Assembly (NCBI RefSeq): GCF_015706575.1 | Contig: NW_024037074.1 | Location: 19,333,334-19,397,333 of the forward strand | From: Patiria miniata | Lineage: Eukaryota; Echinodermata; Asteroidea; Valvatida; Asterinidae | Length of the DNA stretch: 64,000 nt | Direction: 5' to 3' | Part shown: positions 50,101 to 54,758 of the stretch, piece by piece | How positions within the stretch are numbered: the first letter of the stretch is position 1 | Layout: each line of letters starts with the position of its first letter | Notes under the pieces: model-generated | The model's database searches: none | What the model was told of the DNA's origin: nothing | What the model saw: the letters and a program-made list of their open reading frames with translations, nothing else | Made by a program: the position numbers and the translations under genes

Positions 50101-53100
50101 TCAGCGGCTTATTATTGTCTTCCCCGCGTGTCAATTTAACAGGTTTGAGTTATTTTTAGGACAATGTTGTTGAGACTGGCTCCCCAACCGTTAATTACGG
50201 CGGGGTGATAAGGGACGGTACTTGGGGATTAGAAGGAGCCGATACGGCTTCCCTGTGGACTCCTCCAAGGGAAGTGCGGACTTGTAATTATTGAGTTATG
50301 AAAAACGGAGTGATATATCCCCGCTGAGCTGTTTCTGCCAGCAGCTTCTGCTGAAGCGCAGCGTGGCTTTTATCAAGTGTAAAATGATCGCGTCAAGTAG
50401 AAGAGGGTGTGTAGGGCTTCGGGGAGTCTGGGCGTGTGCTGGCTTCAAAAGGAGGGTAAATAACTTGCTGAAAAAAGAAGACAGATTTTAAAGGATCAGA
50501 TGTGAATGTTTGAAAGTTCCATTCTTTAAACTTCAGAAAGTTTGGGTATTTTCATAAAACAGTATACTGAAAAATGCCACTCTATTAAAAACTACCTTTT
50601 GAGGATGGAATAGAAGAGGGCAACGCAAAGTTTTACTCAGCAAAAACTTGGGTACAAATCAAAGATAATGCCTGTTGCATCACACTTTGCCGGGCAGTAT
50701 TTGCTACTTCATGAACCTTAGGACAATGGTAATGCTTTATTCTTAACAAGGAGGCAACGGAATTGAGCGGTGGGTTTTATCTGGAGTGGGGGTAATGGGT
50801 TAGGGTGCTTTTATTAGGCTTTACGTCTGAGGATCCGAGACAATGGGTTACCTGCGATAACAATAAACCTGGGAACCTTAGCCAAGTACTCTGAAGGTTT
50901 TCTTGTACAAACCTTATGGGACAGTTCGAGAAAAAGTTGACGTCCAAACAATAGGAACAAAAGAAGGGAACAATAGGGGTCCTCGGATGTGTAGTAAAAC
51001 ACGACCGGGTGCACTGGTAGCCTATGTTTCTTATTTGAAACGGTGAATGACGCGATATGGTACCAACTAATTTTTGGCTGAGGCAGACCACTCAGGCCAC
51101 CTGCGATCAAACTTGGCTCACGAACAAAAAAAATCTCAAAGGTCATCGTGAATGTCCCAGGTGGGTCTGGGAATTCCCAGGTGAATATCTCTCTTATGGT
51201 GACCAGTAATCTTGACATTGTCCAGCTCTGGCTAGTTCCTAACTTTTTTTCTCGTTGTAGTATCCTCACCCATGAGATTTTTTTTATTCTGCCAATACAA
51301 ATTTCCCCCTGGTATTAATTTGATTCAAAGTGACCTTATCAAGCCGAAATAAAGAACTGAATTCTCCCGGGAACGCTTATCGCCATGCAAAAACAATACT
51401 TGCCAACAAACAGGGGTGGCAATTTTTGGGGGGCGAACAAAAACAGCAAGAAACCAGGATACGGTTTTCCCCCAGATACTACAGCCCTGTTTCTTGCAGT
51501 GCCCACCCTGTTTTGGAAACCCTTAACATAAACCACATTGTGCGACAGCGGCTTGAGATGTTTGTGGGGGAAACGATAGAGAGAGAGAAAGACGCTTAAA
51601 AAACTACAGAAATGAGACACAAGGAGTTGGGGAACAAAAAATTCCTGAGGCTGCGGGACCGAAACTCTGATAAGTAGGAGATAAGCGAAGGCTTTTCCTC
51701 ACTATCATGGGACAGGCTTAGGGTGAAGGAAGGGCAAAATCTGATGTCCCAGTTCCCCCGTCTTGGAGCACCTGATCTGAGTTTGACTCTCACACACACA
51801 CCTGGTTTCCGTGGTACACCCCTTAAAAATGATCCTTCACCCTACTTGAAGGACCCAGTGACACAGCATTTACTCCCCCTGGCCATGCAGTGGTCGGGTA
51901 TTGGATTGCTTCATTTTAAATGAGAGAAAGTTACACTACAAAAGCACTGCGGATCATGGAAAGAAGTGCACATTTGAACTAGAGCTTAAGTCAAGTGCAG
52001 AATTGGCCTGGGGAAAAAAAGGCACAAAAAAGTGCAGACAGGGATGTCAAGTTCATCAGTCGAGTCCATCACAAGTCCCTGCATTAGTCCATCACAAGTC
52101 CTCCATTCCCAATTGAGCTCACAAGCTATTCCAATGAGCTTTAACAAAGGCATTCCTTGGTGATTGTTCATCCACTGTTACGTGTGACTGGACTTGTGAA
52201 TTACATGTGATGGACTTGTGATAGACTTGACTACATTGTATATCCCTGCATGCAGACTTGACTCGAGGTCCAGACCCAATTTAATGGTGCTACAAAGCAG
52301 AATTCATTGCTTACCAAATTCATGTGCTTAACTAAAAATCTGCTGGAAACTAGTCACTAGCAGTGTAAGTCCCATGGCATTTGGCTGGTTACCTTTTTTG
52401 TTGTTGCTAAGCACATATTTTCTGTGCTTAACAAATTCGCTGTAGCAACTCTTTGAAATTGGGCCCAGGTTCAATTGTAGATTTCAGTCTTGATTCCAAA
52501 AGTACACATGTAATCTTCCGTTCTCTCTTGCCCATTTTTGTATGCAAGTGGTCTTTAATATCCCCTCCCCACCCTTTATTGCCTTCGATCCTGAACGAGA
52601 CTCGACTACCACATTGGCGCATTCTGTGTCTATATTTTCTGCATCATGGGGAGATTAGGAGACGTCTTTCGTGCTATTTCTGTCCACCTCGGCACAAATC
52701 AACAGCACATTACCTTAATGACCATTTGAGCGAAACATTGGCTGACATTTTGCAAATCTCCCGCCCACCTCGGTATCTCTTGATTGAAAGTGGCTTTAGC
52801 GGAGGGAAAGCCCTCGTTCATCGCACCCTATTCCACATGGATTGCCTTCCTCGCCTCTGTGAAATGATTGCTCCCCGTCTGCCTTTCGATTTTTTTCTCT
52901 CTCTCTCTTACTTGGTGTCGTACTTTCATCGAGTACCTTTCACATGTTGCTAATGAACCAGGGAGGCGGATTGATGCTTTTCCTGGGGACCTTTATTGAC
53001 TGAAAATGGGAAAATCTCTTTGCGAGCTGTTGATCGTTGGGATTTGGTGAAACGTCTGGTATTTTGGTGACGAAAGGAAGACTTAAAATTAGGGTAGTGA

Positions 53101-54758
53101 GGCCTGTTTGCTATACATAGAATCCATTTAGAGTGCAAATTTGGGTGCTTTGGCTTTTAAGTCCCTCCAGATTTCTTAATATTATTACCCCTGCTCATCG
53201 GGCCAATGAAATCATACCATATACACACTCATGCCATAACTGGGTACCCATTCACCCCTTGGTGGGGAGAAGCAAAGATTGACAAAGTGTCTTGCCCAAG
53301 GACACACGTACCACGACCCTGGCTGGGCTCGAACCCACAAGATCTTGAGTTCAGTGAACCAGACCACGATGCCGCGGCACTCACTACACATGGCATCCAT
53401 GATTCTATTCAACTCCCCCCCCCCCTCCTCGTAGGGCAACTTGCTATTGGTCTCTGCTCAGTCACACATCATCACCAAATGCTTTCAGGATCCAGGGGCC
53501 CAGCAAACAAAGCCACAGGCTGGAACCTTGTCGTGGACTGGCCCTAGCAAAATAAAGGTGGGAGTGGAAGTACTCCACATCCCAAAACATAACCACTGGC
53601 CCCCTTCACCCTGGCCTGTGGCATTTATGTGCTTAGTCCCGCCATGCCTACTCTCCCGGCACTCCACAAATAGCCGCAAGTTCTTTTGCTTTCGGGGGAG
53701 GAATTGTTAAAGAAGATGCAGCACTGCAAGCGACTCCAACTTTGTCCACAAAAGCAGCCATTAAATCAACAAAAAGCACTTCGGTGACCCGACCTCTATT
53801 TGGGAGCTAAATCTGAAAATTGGGGTTTTTTTTTCTCAGATAGTTAGCAGCCTGCTGTTTTACATTCTGTCCATTTTTTTTTCATTTACAGCTTTCAATT
53901 CCCGTGCCAATTTATGACCCTTTTTTAGAGTGTTTTGCATAATTGGCATTCCCCTGTTTCATTCCCTCAAGAGAACATGTCCAAGTGTTGGTGACAAACT
54001 ACACAGACATTTTTATTTTTTTTTGATTTTTTTTTGGCCTCTCTGACTTGTCCGGAATTTTGGATTGTCATTTCTTGAACGATATTAAAGTTGACATTAA
54101 GCAAAATACTTGAACCAGATTGTTTTTTATTTTTAAACTTGGATGAAACGAGCAGAAAAGGGGGCATTTAACAAGTATTTCAACCTCCTTTGTGCCTAAG
54201 TACGCAGACTTCAGCAAACTGACAAATATTTTGCAGCTATTTTAGCCAGGATGGGAACATGACTCAGTGCGAAGGAAACAGTGCCAGTTACTGCTTTGTA
54301 CAGCGCATATTGTTTGTGTTTCAAATGAGGGAGATTTGCGTTTGTTTTTCATGCCATTGCGAAGTGTACAGGTTAGCCTGGCAAATTTTGCCTTTCCTAA
54401 CATAATTGCTAAAAATGTGTTTAATTTTTGTGAACTTGTAGCAATCAGTGTTTGCATAGTTCACTTAAATTACCCCTAGCCTGTAATTTTTTTTAAAGAA
54501 AAAGTCTTGAAATTTACAAGGTTTATTATTTTTGGGGGTCTTTTTAGTGGCATGTTTCAGACACTGTCCCCTGCAATAGTGGTATCATGGAGAATTGTTA
54601 TCATCTTACTTTTCAATTTTTTTTTGCTTTTCTTGCTCCTAGTGCAACATGCAGCAGAGTCGGAATCTTCAAGACGCTCAGAAGTACCAGCTGATGGCCG
54701 GTGAGGTGGTCCCATCCAACCGAGTGCCTCTGTTCGTGTCCAAGCCGCAAAAACCACA
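5073..54758 (+). CDS. Sema5: Class 5 semaphorin, sema-domain part (10 exons, both ends outside window)
   Basis: Axon-guidance ligand or receptor of the semaphorin family. Class 5 members are single-pass membrane proteins with an extracellular sema domain (seven-bladed beta-propeller that binds plexins), a PSI domain and thrombospondin type-1 repeats. Seen here: ten exons (5073-5175, 8278-8323, 18169-18231, 22241-22339, 22923-23136, 29621-29709, 41858-41890, 43081-43189, 44944-45137, 54643-54758) that join in frame to about 354 residues. Diagnostic class 5 strings, compared with human SEMA5A from memory, are ELLVGAR, ACGTNAFSP, LRTAQLNSKWLNEPNF, RVARVCKND, LLEDNWTTFMKAR, GPFKYQQNSRSAW and RNLQDAQKYQLM. 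Cysteines typical of the sema fold are present. Possible N-glycosylation sites are NLT and NTT in exon 5 and NWT in exon 8. The signal-peptide exon and everything after about three quarters of the sema domain are not in the window. Class 5 rather than class 3, 4 or 6 is supported by near-continuous SEMA5 identity. SEMA5A versus SEMA5B cannot be decided. Confidence 0.95.
5219..5258 (+). repeat. C-rich tract 44 bp after an exon
   Basis: Fourteen or so C in a row, then CCACCCC units. Similar poly-C or poly-G runs recur through the window. Confidence 0.85.
6962..7091. repeat. AT-rich double foldback
   Basis: The left arm 6962-6995 (TTTTACATTCAACATTCTTA..) pairs with 7058-7091 at about 30 of 33 positions. 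A second, perfect hairpin ATTGGTCATTTT/AAAATGACCAAT lies at 7046-7071, overlapping the right arm, so the DNA can fold in two alternative ways. It may be a small MITE. Confidence 0.7.
8278..8323 (+). CDS. Sema5: Sema5 exon 2 of window: 46-bp sema-domain exon
   Basis: Acceptor CCCCAACAG, donor GAG/GTAAGT. The first base completes the Arg codon split with the previous exon. The remaining 45 bases encode DLLVRLNLDDLSIIE, which matches NYLFRLQLEDLSLIQ of human SEMA5A. The exon ends in phase 0. It is small but both splice sites are strong and the protein match is clear. Confidence 0.93.
8705..8935 (-). mobile_element. Deu-core-like SINE, minus strand
   Basis: The plus strand carries GTGGGAGGAAAACCCCAGAA followed by GGGGAAACCCACGGA, the reverse complement of the Deu core (GTGGGTTT..CCTCCCAC pattern) found in DeuSINEs of vertebrates, amphioxus and sea urchins. 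Further right, GGAATCAAAACTGGGTC resembles an inverted tRNA B box. The left end, CCTCAAAAGTGCC, recurs at 22402. Family assignment is from memory. Confidence 0.65.
11361..11500 (-). mobile_element. TGCTTAGCA-family MITE, copy A
   Basis: TGCTTAGCAAATGTTTGTGC, AAAAGCAATATACTCTGTAT and GGCATTTCGGCTGGTACTCT match the other family members at 22543, 39092 and 52271. It reads in minus orientation relative to the copy at 22543. The outer inverted repeats are worn. Confidence 0.65.
13642..14043. mobile_element. hAT MITE with perfect 8-bp target duplication CCAGTAAT
   Basis: The duplication CCAGTAAT lies at 13634-13641 and 14044-14051. The left end TAGGGTACGGTCATCGGAAC and the right end, reverse-complemented, TAGTGGTGTGTATAATTCGG, both fit a TAGGGGTGTGCATCGGAAC terminus. 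That terminus is seen undamaged at 16685. The inside contains GGGTACCCG palindromes. Length 402 bp with no transposase, so it depends on an autonomous hAT. The 8-bp duplication is the hAT hallmark. Confidence 0.85.
14902..14965 (+). mobile_element. tRNA-Glu-like SINE head, degraded
   Basis: CCCCTGTGGTCTAATGATTA and GACATTC closely resemble the 5' half of a tRNA-Glu gene (A box). No B box or matching acceptor stem follows, so it is not a working tRNA gene. It probably marks the head of a worn SINE. Confidence 0.45.
16685..16755 (+). mobile_element. hAT end, same family as 13642-14043
   Basis: TAGGGGTGTGCATCGGAACA followed by CGGGTAGTACCCGACC, then GGAACCAGTTCCAGAT, matches the left part of the element at 13642 (GCAGTTCCAGATATGG there). 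The opposite end was not found within about 400 bp, so the copy is truncated or its right end is unrecognisable. Confidence 0.65.
18169..18231 (+). CDS. Sema5: Sema5 exon 3 of window: 63-bp exon
   Basis: Acceptor GCTTTCAG, donor TTG/GTAAGT, phase 0 at both ends. It encodes 21 residues, STEWRPRMQDIDRCQRKGES plus Leu. It aligns without gaps to the SEMA5A loop that begins VEWECDEATKKACYSKG. The EW pair, one Cys (residue 14 of the exon) and the KG pair are kept. The human Cys just after EW is Pro here. This loop is variable in semaphorins, so identity rests on position, frame and spacing more than on sequence. Confidence 0.88.
18278..18306 (+). repeat. GACT tetranucleotide repeat near a splice donor
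   Basis: ACTGACTGACCCACTGACTG and more GACT units, 47 bp after the donor at 18232. One unit is altered to CCCA. Confidence 0.8.
20085..20262. mobile_element. Degraded CACAAGTC-rich MITE
   Basis: TCATCACAAGTCTGTTAC.., CCTTCACAAGTCCCTTGG and GTGATGGACTCGGCTAC share words and order with the element at 52039-52248. Ends and duplication are no longer clear. Confidence 0.5.
22241..22339 (+). CDS. Sema5: Sema5 exon 4 of window: blade with ACGTNAFSPTC motif
   Basis: Acceptor TTGTTTTCAG, donor CAG/GTATTA (the weakest donor of the set). It is 33 codons, phase 0 at both ends. It begins EKCCNYIRVLLLQGERVFAC and continues GTNAFSPTCTWRQ. Human SEMA5A has EECQNYIRVLL and TCGTNAFTPVCT at the same place. 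CGTNA is the best-known conserved string of sema domains. A second Cys sits next to the conserved one (CC where human has CQ). Confidence 0.96.
22402..22460 (-). mobile_element. SINE 3' fragment related to 8708-8763
   Basis: TTCCTCAAAAGTGCCTAATG and the following ACTGTAGCTTG match the sequence at 8708-8745 with a few differences. The Deu core is not clearly present, so only the end of the element seems preserved. It lies in the 583-bp intron. Confidence 0.5.
22543..22690 (+). mobile_element. TGCTTAGCA-family MITE, copy B
   Basis: GCCAATTTCAGAAATTTGCT begins the copy, followed by GCACAGAAAATATATGCTTA and GGTAACCAGCCAAAATGTCA. These words are shared, almost base for base, with the reverse complement of 52271-52468. 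It fills about a quarter of the 583-bp intron. Confidence 0.7.
22923..23136 (+). CDS. Sema5: Sema5 exon 5 of window: GC-rich 214-bp sema exon
   Basis: Acceptor CTTGTAACAG, donor AATG/GTGAGT, phase 0 in and phase 1 out. It encodes 71 residues with ARCPYDPSSNTTALF, GDLYSATVMDFTARDPVLYR and LRTAQLNSKWLN, all close to SEMA5A. Glycosylation motifs NLT and NTT fall where human has NLT and NST. The exon is clearly richer in G+C than the introns around it, especially in third codon positions, as is the exon at 44944. Confidence 0.97.
24016..24352. mobile_element. hAT MITE with perfect 8-bp target duplication GCTTACAT
   Basis: GCTTACAT is at 24008-24015 and 24353-24360. The left end is CAGTGGTGCACCCAAGG; the right end, reverse-complemented, is CAGTGGCGCACCCAGG. 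The interior has long C runs and AT-rich DNA, typical of small hAT derivatives. Length 337 bp, no transposase. A 263-codon open frame that crosses it is a translation artefact. Confidence 0.92.
24426..24746 (+). repeat. 162-bp tandem duplication, nearly identical units
   Basis: Unit 1 is 24426-24587 and unit 2 is 24588-24746. I count three base differences over about 159 positions. Each unit begins GAGGGCGCCATCAATGTG and ends AGAGTTAAATTTTATT. The low divergence points to a recent event or to homogenisation. It lies 74 bp right of the hAT MITE. Confidence 0.9.
25069..25095 (+). repeat. Long G tract
   Basis: A run of about 17 G with flanking GGGA units, beyond the 162-bp duplication. Not linked to a recognisable element end. 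Confidence 0.85.
25690..25750 (-). mobile_element. tRNA-like SINE head, minus strand
   Basis: On the minus strand GGTGGAGCAGTCAAGACATC resembles a tRNA A-box region and CCTGCTTCGGATCCCA a degenerate B box with normal spacing. No complete cloverleaf forms. The call is tentative. Confidence 0.35.
26130..26440 (-). mobile_element. Two diverged tRNA-derived SINE copies in tandem, minus strand
   Basis: On the minus strand the first block has CTCGATAGAGCTCC (A box) and GAGGTCGCTGGTTCAAACC (B box). A second, more diverged block about 145 bp downstream repeats the order: GGGAGCTTC.., GGGGTTTAAAGCTGC.., CTTGCC.., AATTTTGTTGAAATAAAGTTC. Both share AAGTTCA..TTTTG.. and ATATTTTGAGA on the far side. Confidence 0.45.
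27520..27590 (+). mobile_element. tRNA-like SINE head
   Basis: TGTGGGTGCAAGTCCCACA (27560-27578) forms a perfect T-arm-like stem and carries a B-box-like core. Upstream is a weak A-box region (TATCTGGTCAAGTTGTAAAAC). The acceptor stem is not evident, so a SINE or tRNA remnant is more likely than a gene. Confidence 0.4.
27764..28041. mobile_element. Inverted-repeat element with doubled right arm
   Basis: The left arm (27765-27798) contains GATCAAGCTAAATGAGTCGT. The right side holds the complement twice in a row: 27988-28013 and 28014-28040 both contain ACTCATTTAGCTTGATC. The outer words TGTGATG and CATCACA also pair. The interior is AT-rich without coding signal. The superfamily is not known to me. 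Confidence 0.7.
29162..29490. mobile_element. 329-bp foldback element flanked by TA
   Basis: Arms of about 110 bp are inverted repeats of each other. Both begin ATAGTTACCTTTCAGAGTCT when read from outside and share GACCTCTTCATTCAGCGTTG and GTGGCTAAA. The element is flanked by TA (29160-29161 and 29491-29492), a duplication typical of the Tc1/mariner superfamily. The middle contains smaller palindromes around TCACGTGA and TCACATGA. No coding capacity. Confidence 0.88.
29621..29709 (+). CDS. Sema5: Sema5 exon 6 of window
   Basis: Acceptor CATTTTGCAG, donor AAG/GTGAGT. The first two bases complete the Glu of WLNEPNF. It encodes PNFISSYEIGPWVYFFFRER and then AVEFSNCGK. Human SEMA5A reads PNFVSSYDIGNFTYFFFREN then AVEHDCGK, so this copy has one extra residue before the Cys. 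FFFRE is a hallmark of sema domains. It ends in phase 0. Confidence 0.97.
30097..30632. mobile_element. Palindrome-centred MITE, copy 1
   Basis: The ends TTAAGGGAATATAC and GTATATTCTCTTTAA are imperfect inverted repeats. A 24-bp perfect palindrome (30263-30286; half-site AACGCTGGTCGG) lies inside. Sequence runs closely parallel to the copy at 38713-39091, including ACAACATTTGCAAACATC, ATCATGGCAACTGGTGTGCT and ACTGGTTCCCTGACC. It is longer than the other copy near its right end, where TGGTTCCCTGA and TCAGGGAACCA form a further inverted pair. Confidence 0.8.
31983..32308. mobile_element. hAT MITE with perfect 8-bp target duplication CAACGCTG
   Basis: CAACGCTG occurs at 31975-31982 and 32309-32316. 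The ends are CAGTGTAGTAATCGAGTC and, reverse-complemented from the right, CAGTGTTGTGGGACCCAAGT. The interior is built of many GAGTCCGAGTC and CAAGTC words in both orientations. Length 326 bp, no coding capacity. Confidence 0.92.
33209..33250 (+). repeat. 21-bp tandem duplication
   Basis: CTTCAACGGTTTCAGTTTAA and CTTCAAAGGTTTCAGTTTAA follow each other, with one difference. Confidence 0.8.
34271..34322 (+). repeat. 26-bp tandem duplication
   Basis: ATCCATAGTTTATCCTCCTT followed by TACAA occurs twice in a row with no difference in the first 25 bases. Confidence 0.85.
34430..34803 (+). mobile_element. Probable LINE 3' end with AATGA tail repeat
   Basis: T-rich, weakly coding sequence ends in TGAAATTAATAAATGAAATG and further AATGA units (34774-34803). 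Short repeated tails of this kind are usual for CR1/L2-like LINEs. No reverse transcriptase is present and the left limit is a guess. Confidence 0.35.
38713..39091. mobile_element. Palindrome-centred MITE, copy 2
   Basis: The ends TTAAAGGTGATGTAC and GTATATTACCTTTAA are inverted repeats. The palindrome is at 38887-38912 (26 bp, half-site CAACGATGGTCGG). Compared with copy 1 it carries A for C in the left half and T for G in the right half, so both copies keep a perfect palindrome. It lies in the same intron and orientation as copy 1. Confidence 0.8.
39092..39216 (-). mobile_element. TGCTTAGCA-family MITE, copy C
   Basis: ATTGCATGACATTTTGGCTG and GTAACC, then CGGCCCAATTT at the right, match the family. 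It starts immediately at the right end of the element at 38713-39091, so the two abut. Confidence 0.65.
39250..39460 (-). mobile_element. TGCTTAGCA-family MITE, copy D
   Basis: TCTGCTTACTGCGGCAGATA, TCTGTGCTTACTGGGTTAGC and the terminal GAAATTGGGCCC fit the family. This copy is more diverged in the middle. Confidence 0.5.
41858..41890 (+). CDS. Sema5: Sema5 exon 7 of window: 33-bp microexon
   Basis: Acceptor TTTTGCAG, donor AAG/GTGAGG, phase 0 on both sides. It encodes VVYSRVARVCK, which matches TVFSRAARVCK of human SEMA5A residue for residue in length. It lies after a 12.1-kb intron and before a 1.2-kb intron. RVARVCKND continues into the next exon and is conserved across semaphorins, so the 11-residue exon should be constitutive. 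Skipping it would keep the frame but remove a propeller strand. Confidence 0.95.
42033..42105 (+). pseudogene. tRNA-like sequence (pseudo-tRNA or SINE head)
   Basis: GGCTGGATAGCTCAGTTGGT opens a tRNA-like fold. Six of seven acceptor pairs form if one G-U is counted (one A-C mismatch). The anticodon stem CCGGA/TCCGG is perfect, with loop ACGGCAA. But base 33 is C instead of the near-universal T, the D stem has a mismatch, and the T stem around GGTTCAAAC cannot pair in its middle three positions. It is most likely a tRNA pseudogene or SINE head with no visible A-rich tail. Confidence 0.55.
42703..42728 (+). repeat. 26-base T run
   Basis: Uninterrupted T tract. It could be the A tail of a minus-strand retroposon, but no recognisable SINE lies to its right. 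Confidence 0.8.
43081..43189 (+). CDS. Sema5: Sema5 exon 8 of window
   Basis: Acceptor CTCAAAACAG, donor CTCC/GTAAGT, phase 0 in and phase 1 out. It encodes NDSGGQFLLEDNWTTFMKAR followed by ITCTIPGEYPFHFNEL. Human has NDIGGRFLLEDTWTTFMKAR and LNCSRPGEVPFYYNEL. NWT is a glycosylation motif absent from the human protein, while the human NCS motif is TCT here. Confidence 0.97.
43190..44943 (+). other. Intron (1.75 kb, phase 1)
   Basis: It contains a possible MITE with repeated CAGGGAA motifs (about 43732-44014) and two poly-G runs near 44449 and 44514. No exon was recognised. Confidence 0.92.
43732..44014. mobile_element. Possible MITE rich in CAGGGAA
   Basis: The right end, reverse-complemented, reads CAGGGTTCCCAGTACTTTTA, a type of terminus I know from hAT MITEs. 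The left end may be CAGGTTTTTTTGTCAGTATT. Four or more CAGGGAA words occur inside. There is no matching 8-bp duplication. Confidence 0.35.
44944..45137 (+). CDS. Sema5: Sema5 exon 9 of window: GC-rich 194-bp sema exon
   Basis: Acceptor ATCAAACAG, donor AAT/GTGAGT. Two bases complete a Gln codon and 64 codons follow. Strings IYGVFTTPSG, SAVCAF and GPFKYQQNSRSAW match SEMA5A (IYGIFTTNVN, SAVCVF, GPFKYQENSRSAW). The exon ends NSNPHFN in phase 0, where human ends NPNPHFQ. The middle of the exon is strongly G+C rich compared with flanking intron. Confidence 0.97.
48163..48402 (+). repeat. Diverged tandem duplication, period about 140 bp
   Basis: CTTGAAATCACAGACATT at 48163 and CTTGAAATCACAGCCATT at 48303 start two blocks that both continue with GACACTAAATCA/CACACTAAATCA, a run of AAACAAA.., and TATCAGACTTGCGAATTAA-like words. 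They differ by several substitutions and small gaps. Confidence 0.75.
48803..48850 (+). mobile_element. Possible hAT end (CAGGCCCGT type)
   Basis: CAGGCCCGTCGCGAGGGGGG and a further GGAGCCAGGGGGGCCCC resemble the start of a G-rich hAT MITE. The opposite end was not found. Confidence 0.3.
52039..52248. mobile_element. hAT-like MITE rich in CACAAGTC
   Basis: The left end is CAGGGATGTCAAGTTCATCA; the right end, reverse-complemented, is CAGGGATATACAATGTAGTC. The flanks AGTGCAGA (52031-52038) and CATGCAGA (52249-52256) agree at six of eight bases, consistent with a worn 8-bp duplication. The interior alternates CCATCACAAGTCC with its complement. Confidence 0.75.
52271..52468 (-). mobile_element. 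TGCTTAGCA-family MITE, copy E, with terminal inverted repeats
   Basis: The left end ACCCAATTTAATGGTGCTAC and the right end, reverse-complemented, GCCCAATTTCAAAGAGTTGC are inverted repeats. Internal words TTGGCTGGTTACC and TTGCTAAGCACATATTTTCT match copies B and C. About 198 bp. It lies about 20 bp to the right of the hAT-like element at 52039-52248. Confidence 0.75.
53230..53391 (-). mobile_element. tRNA-derived SINE (CTTGGGCAAG family), minus strand
   Basis: On the minus strand: a tRNA-like head with CGTGGTCTGGTTCACTGAA and GGGTTCGAGCCC, then GTGTCCTTGGGCAAGACACT, then CACCAAGGGGTGAATGGGTA. This matches the copy at 1120-1245 in its body, including the GGGTACC near the 3' side, and 4270-4551 in its central box. 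Confidence 0.75.
54643..54758 (+). CDS. Sema5: Sema5 exon 10 of window: last visible coding exon
   Basis: A long T-rich tract precedes acceptor GCTCCTAG; the donor is CA/GTAAGT. Phase 0 in, phase 2 out. It begins CNMQQSRNLQDAQKYQLMAG and continues EVVPSNRVPLFVSKPQKP. Human SEMA5A has QCGTVDQGLYVNLTERNLQD then AQKFILMHEVVQPVTTVP, so the loop between the Cys and RNLQDAQK is about eight residues shorter here. No following exon was recognised up to the window end. Confidence 0.94.

Larger units (their letters stand above)
45138..54642 (+). other. Intron (9.5 kb, phase 0)
   Basis: It holds a CG-rich hairpin (45438-45462), a 140-bp-period duplication (48163-48402), a possible hAT end at 48803, a CACAAGTC-rich MITE (52039-52248), a TGCTTAGCA-family MITE with clear terminal inverted repeats (52271-52468) and a minus-strand SINE (53230-53391). 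The 166-codon frame at 52453-52953 has no recognisable homology. Confidence 0.9.

Noticed and set aside
50814-51269. 151-codon open frame on the - strand
   Set aside because: No recognisable domain or conserved motif, and average composition for the intron.
52453-52953. 166-codon open frame on the + strand
   Set aside because: It begins in the right end of a TGCTTAGCA-family MITE and has no recognisable homology, no codon bias and no nearby splice signals that would join it to Sema5 in frame.
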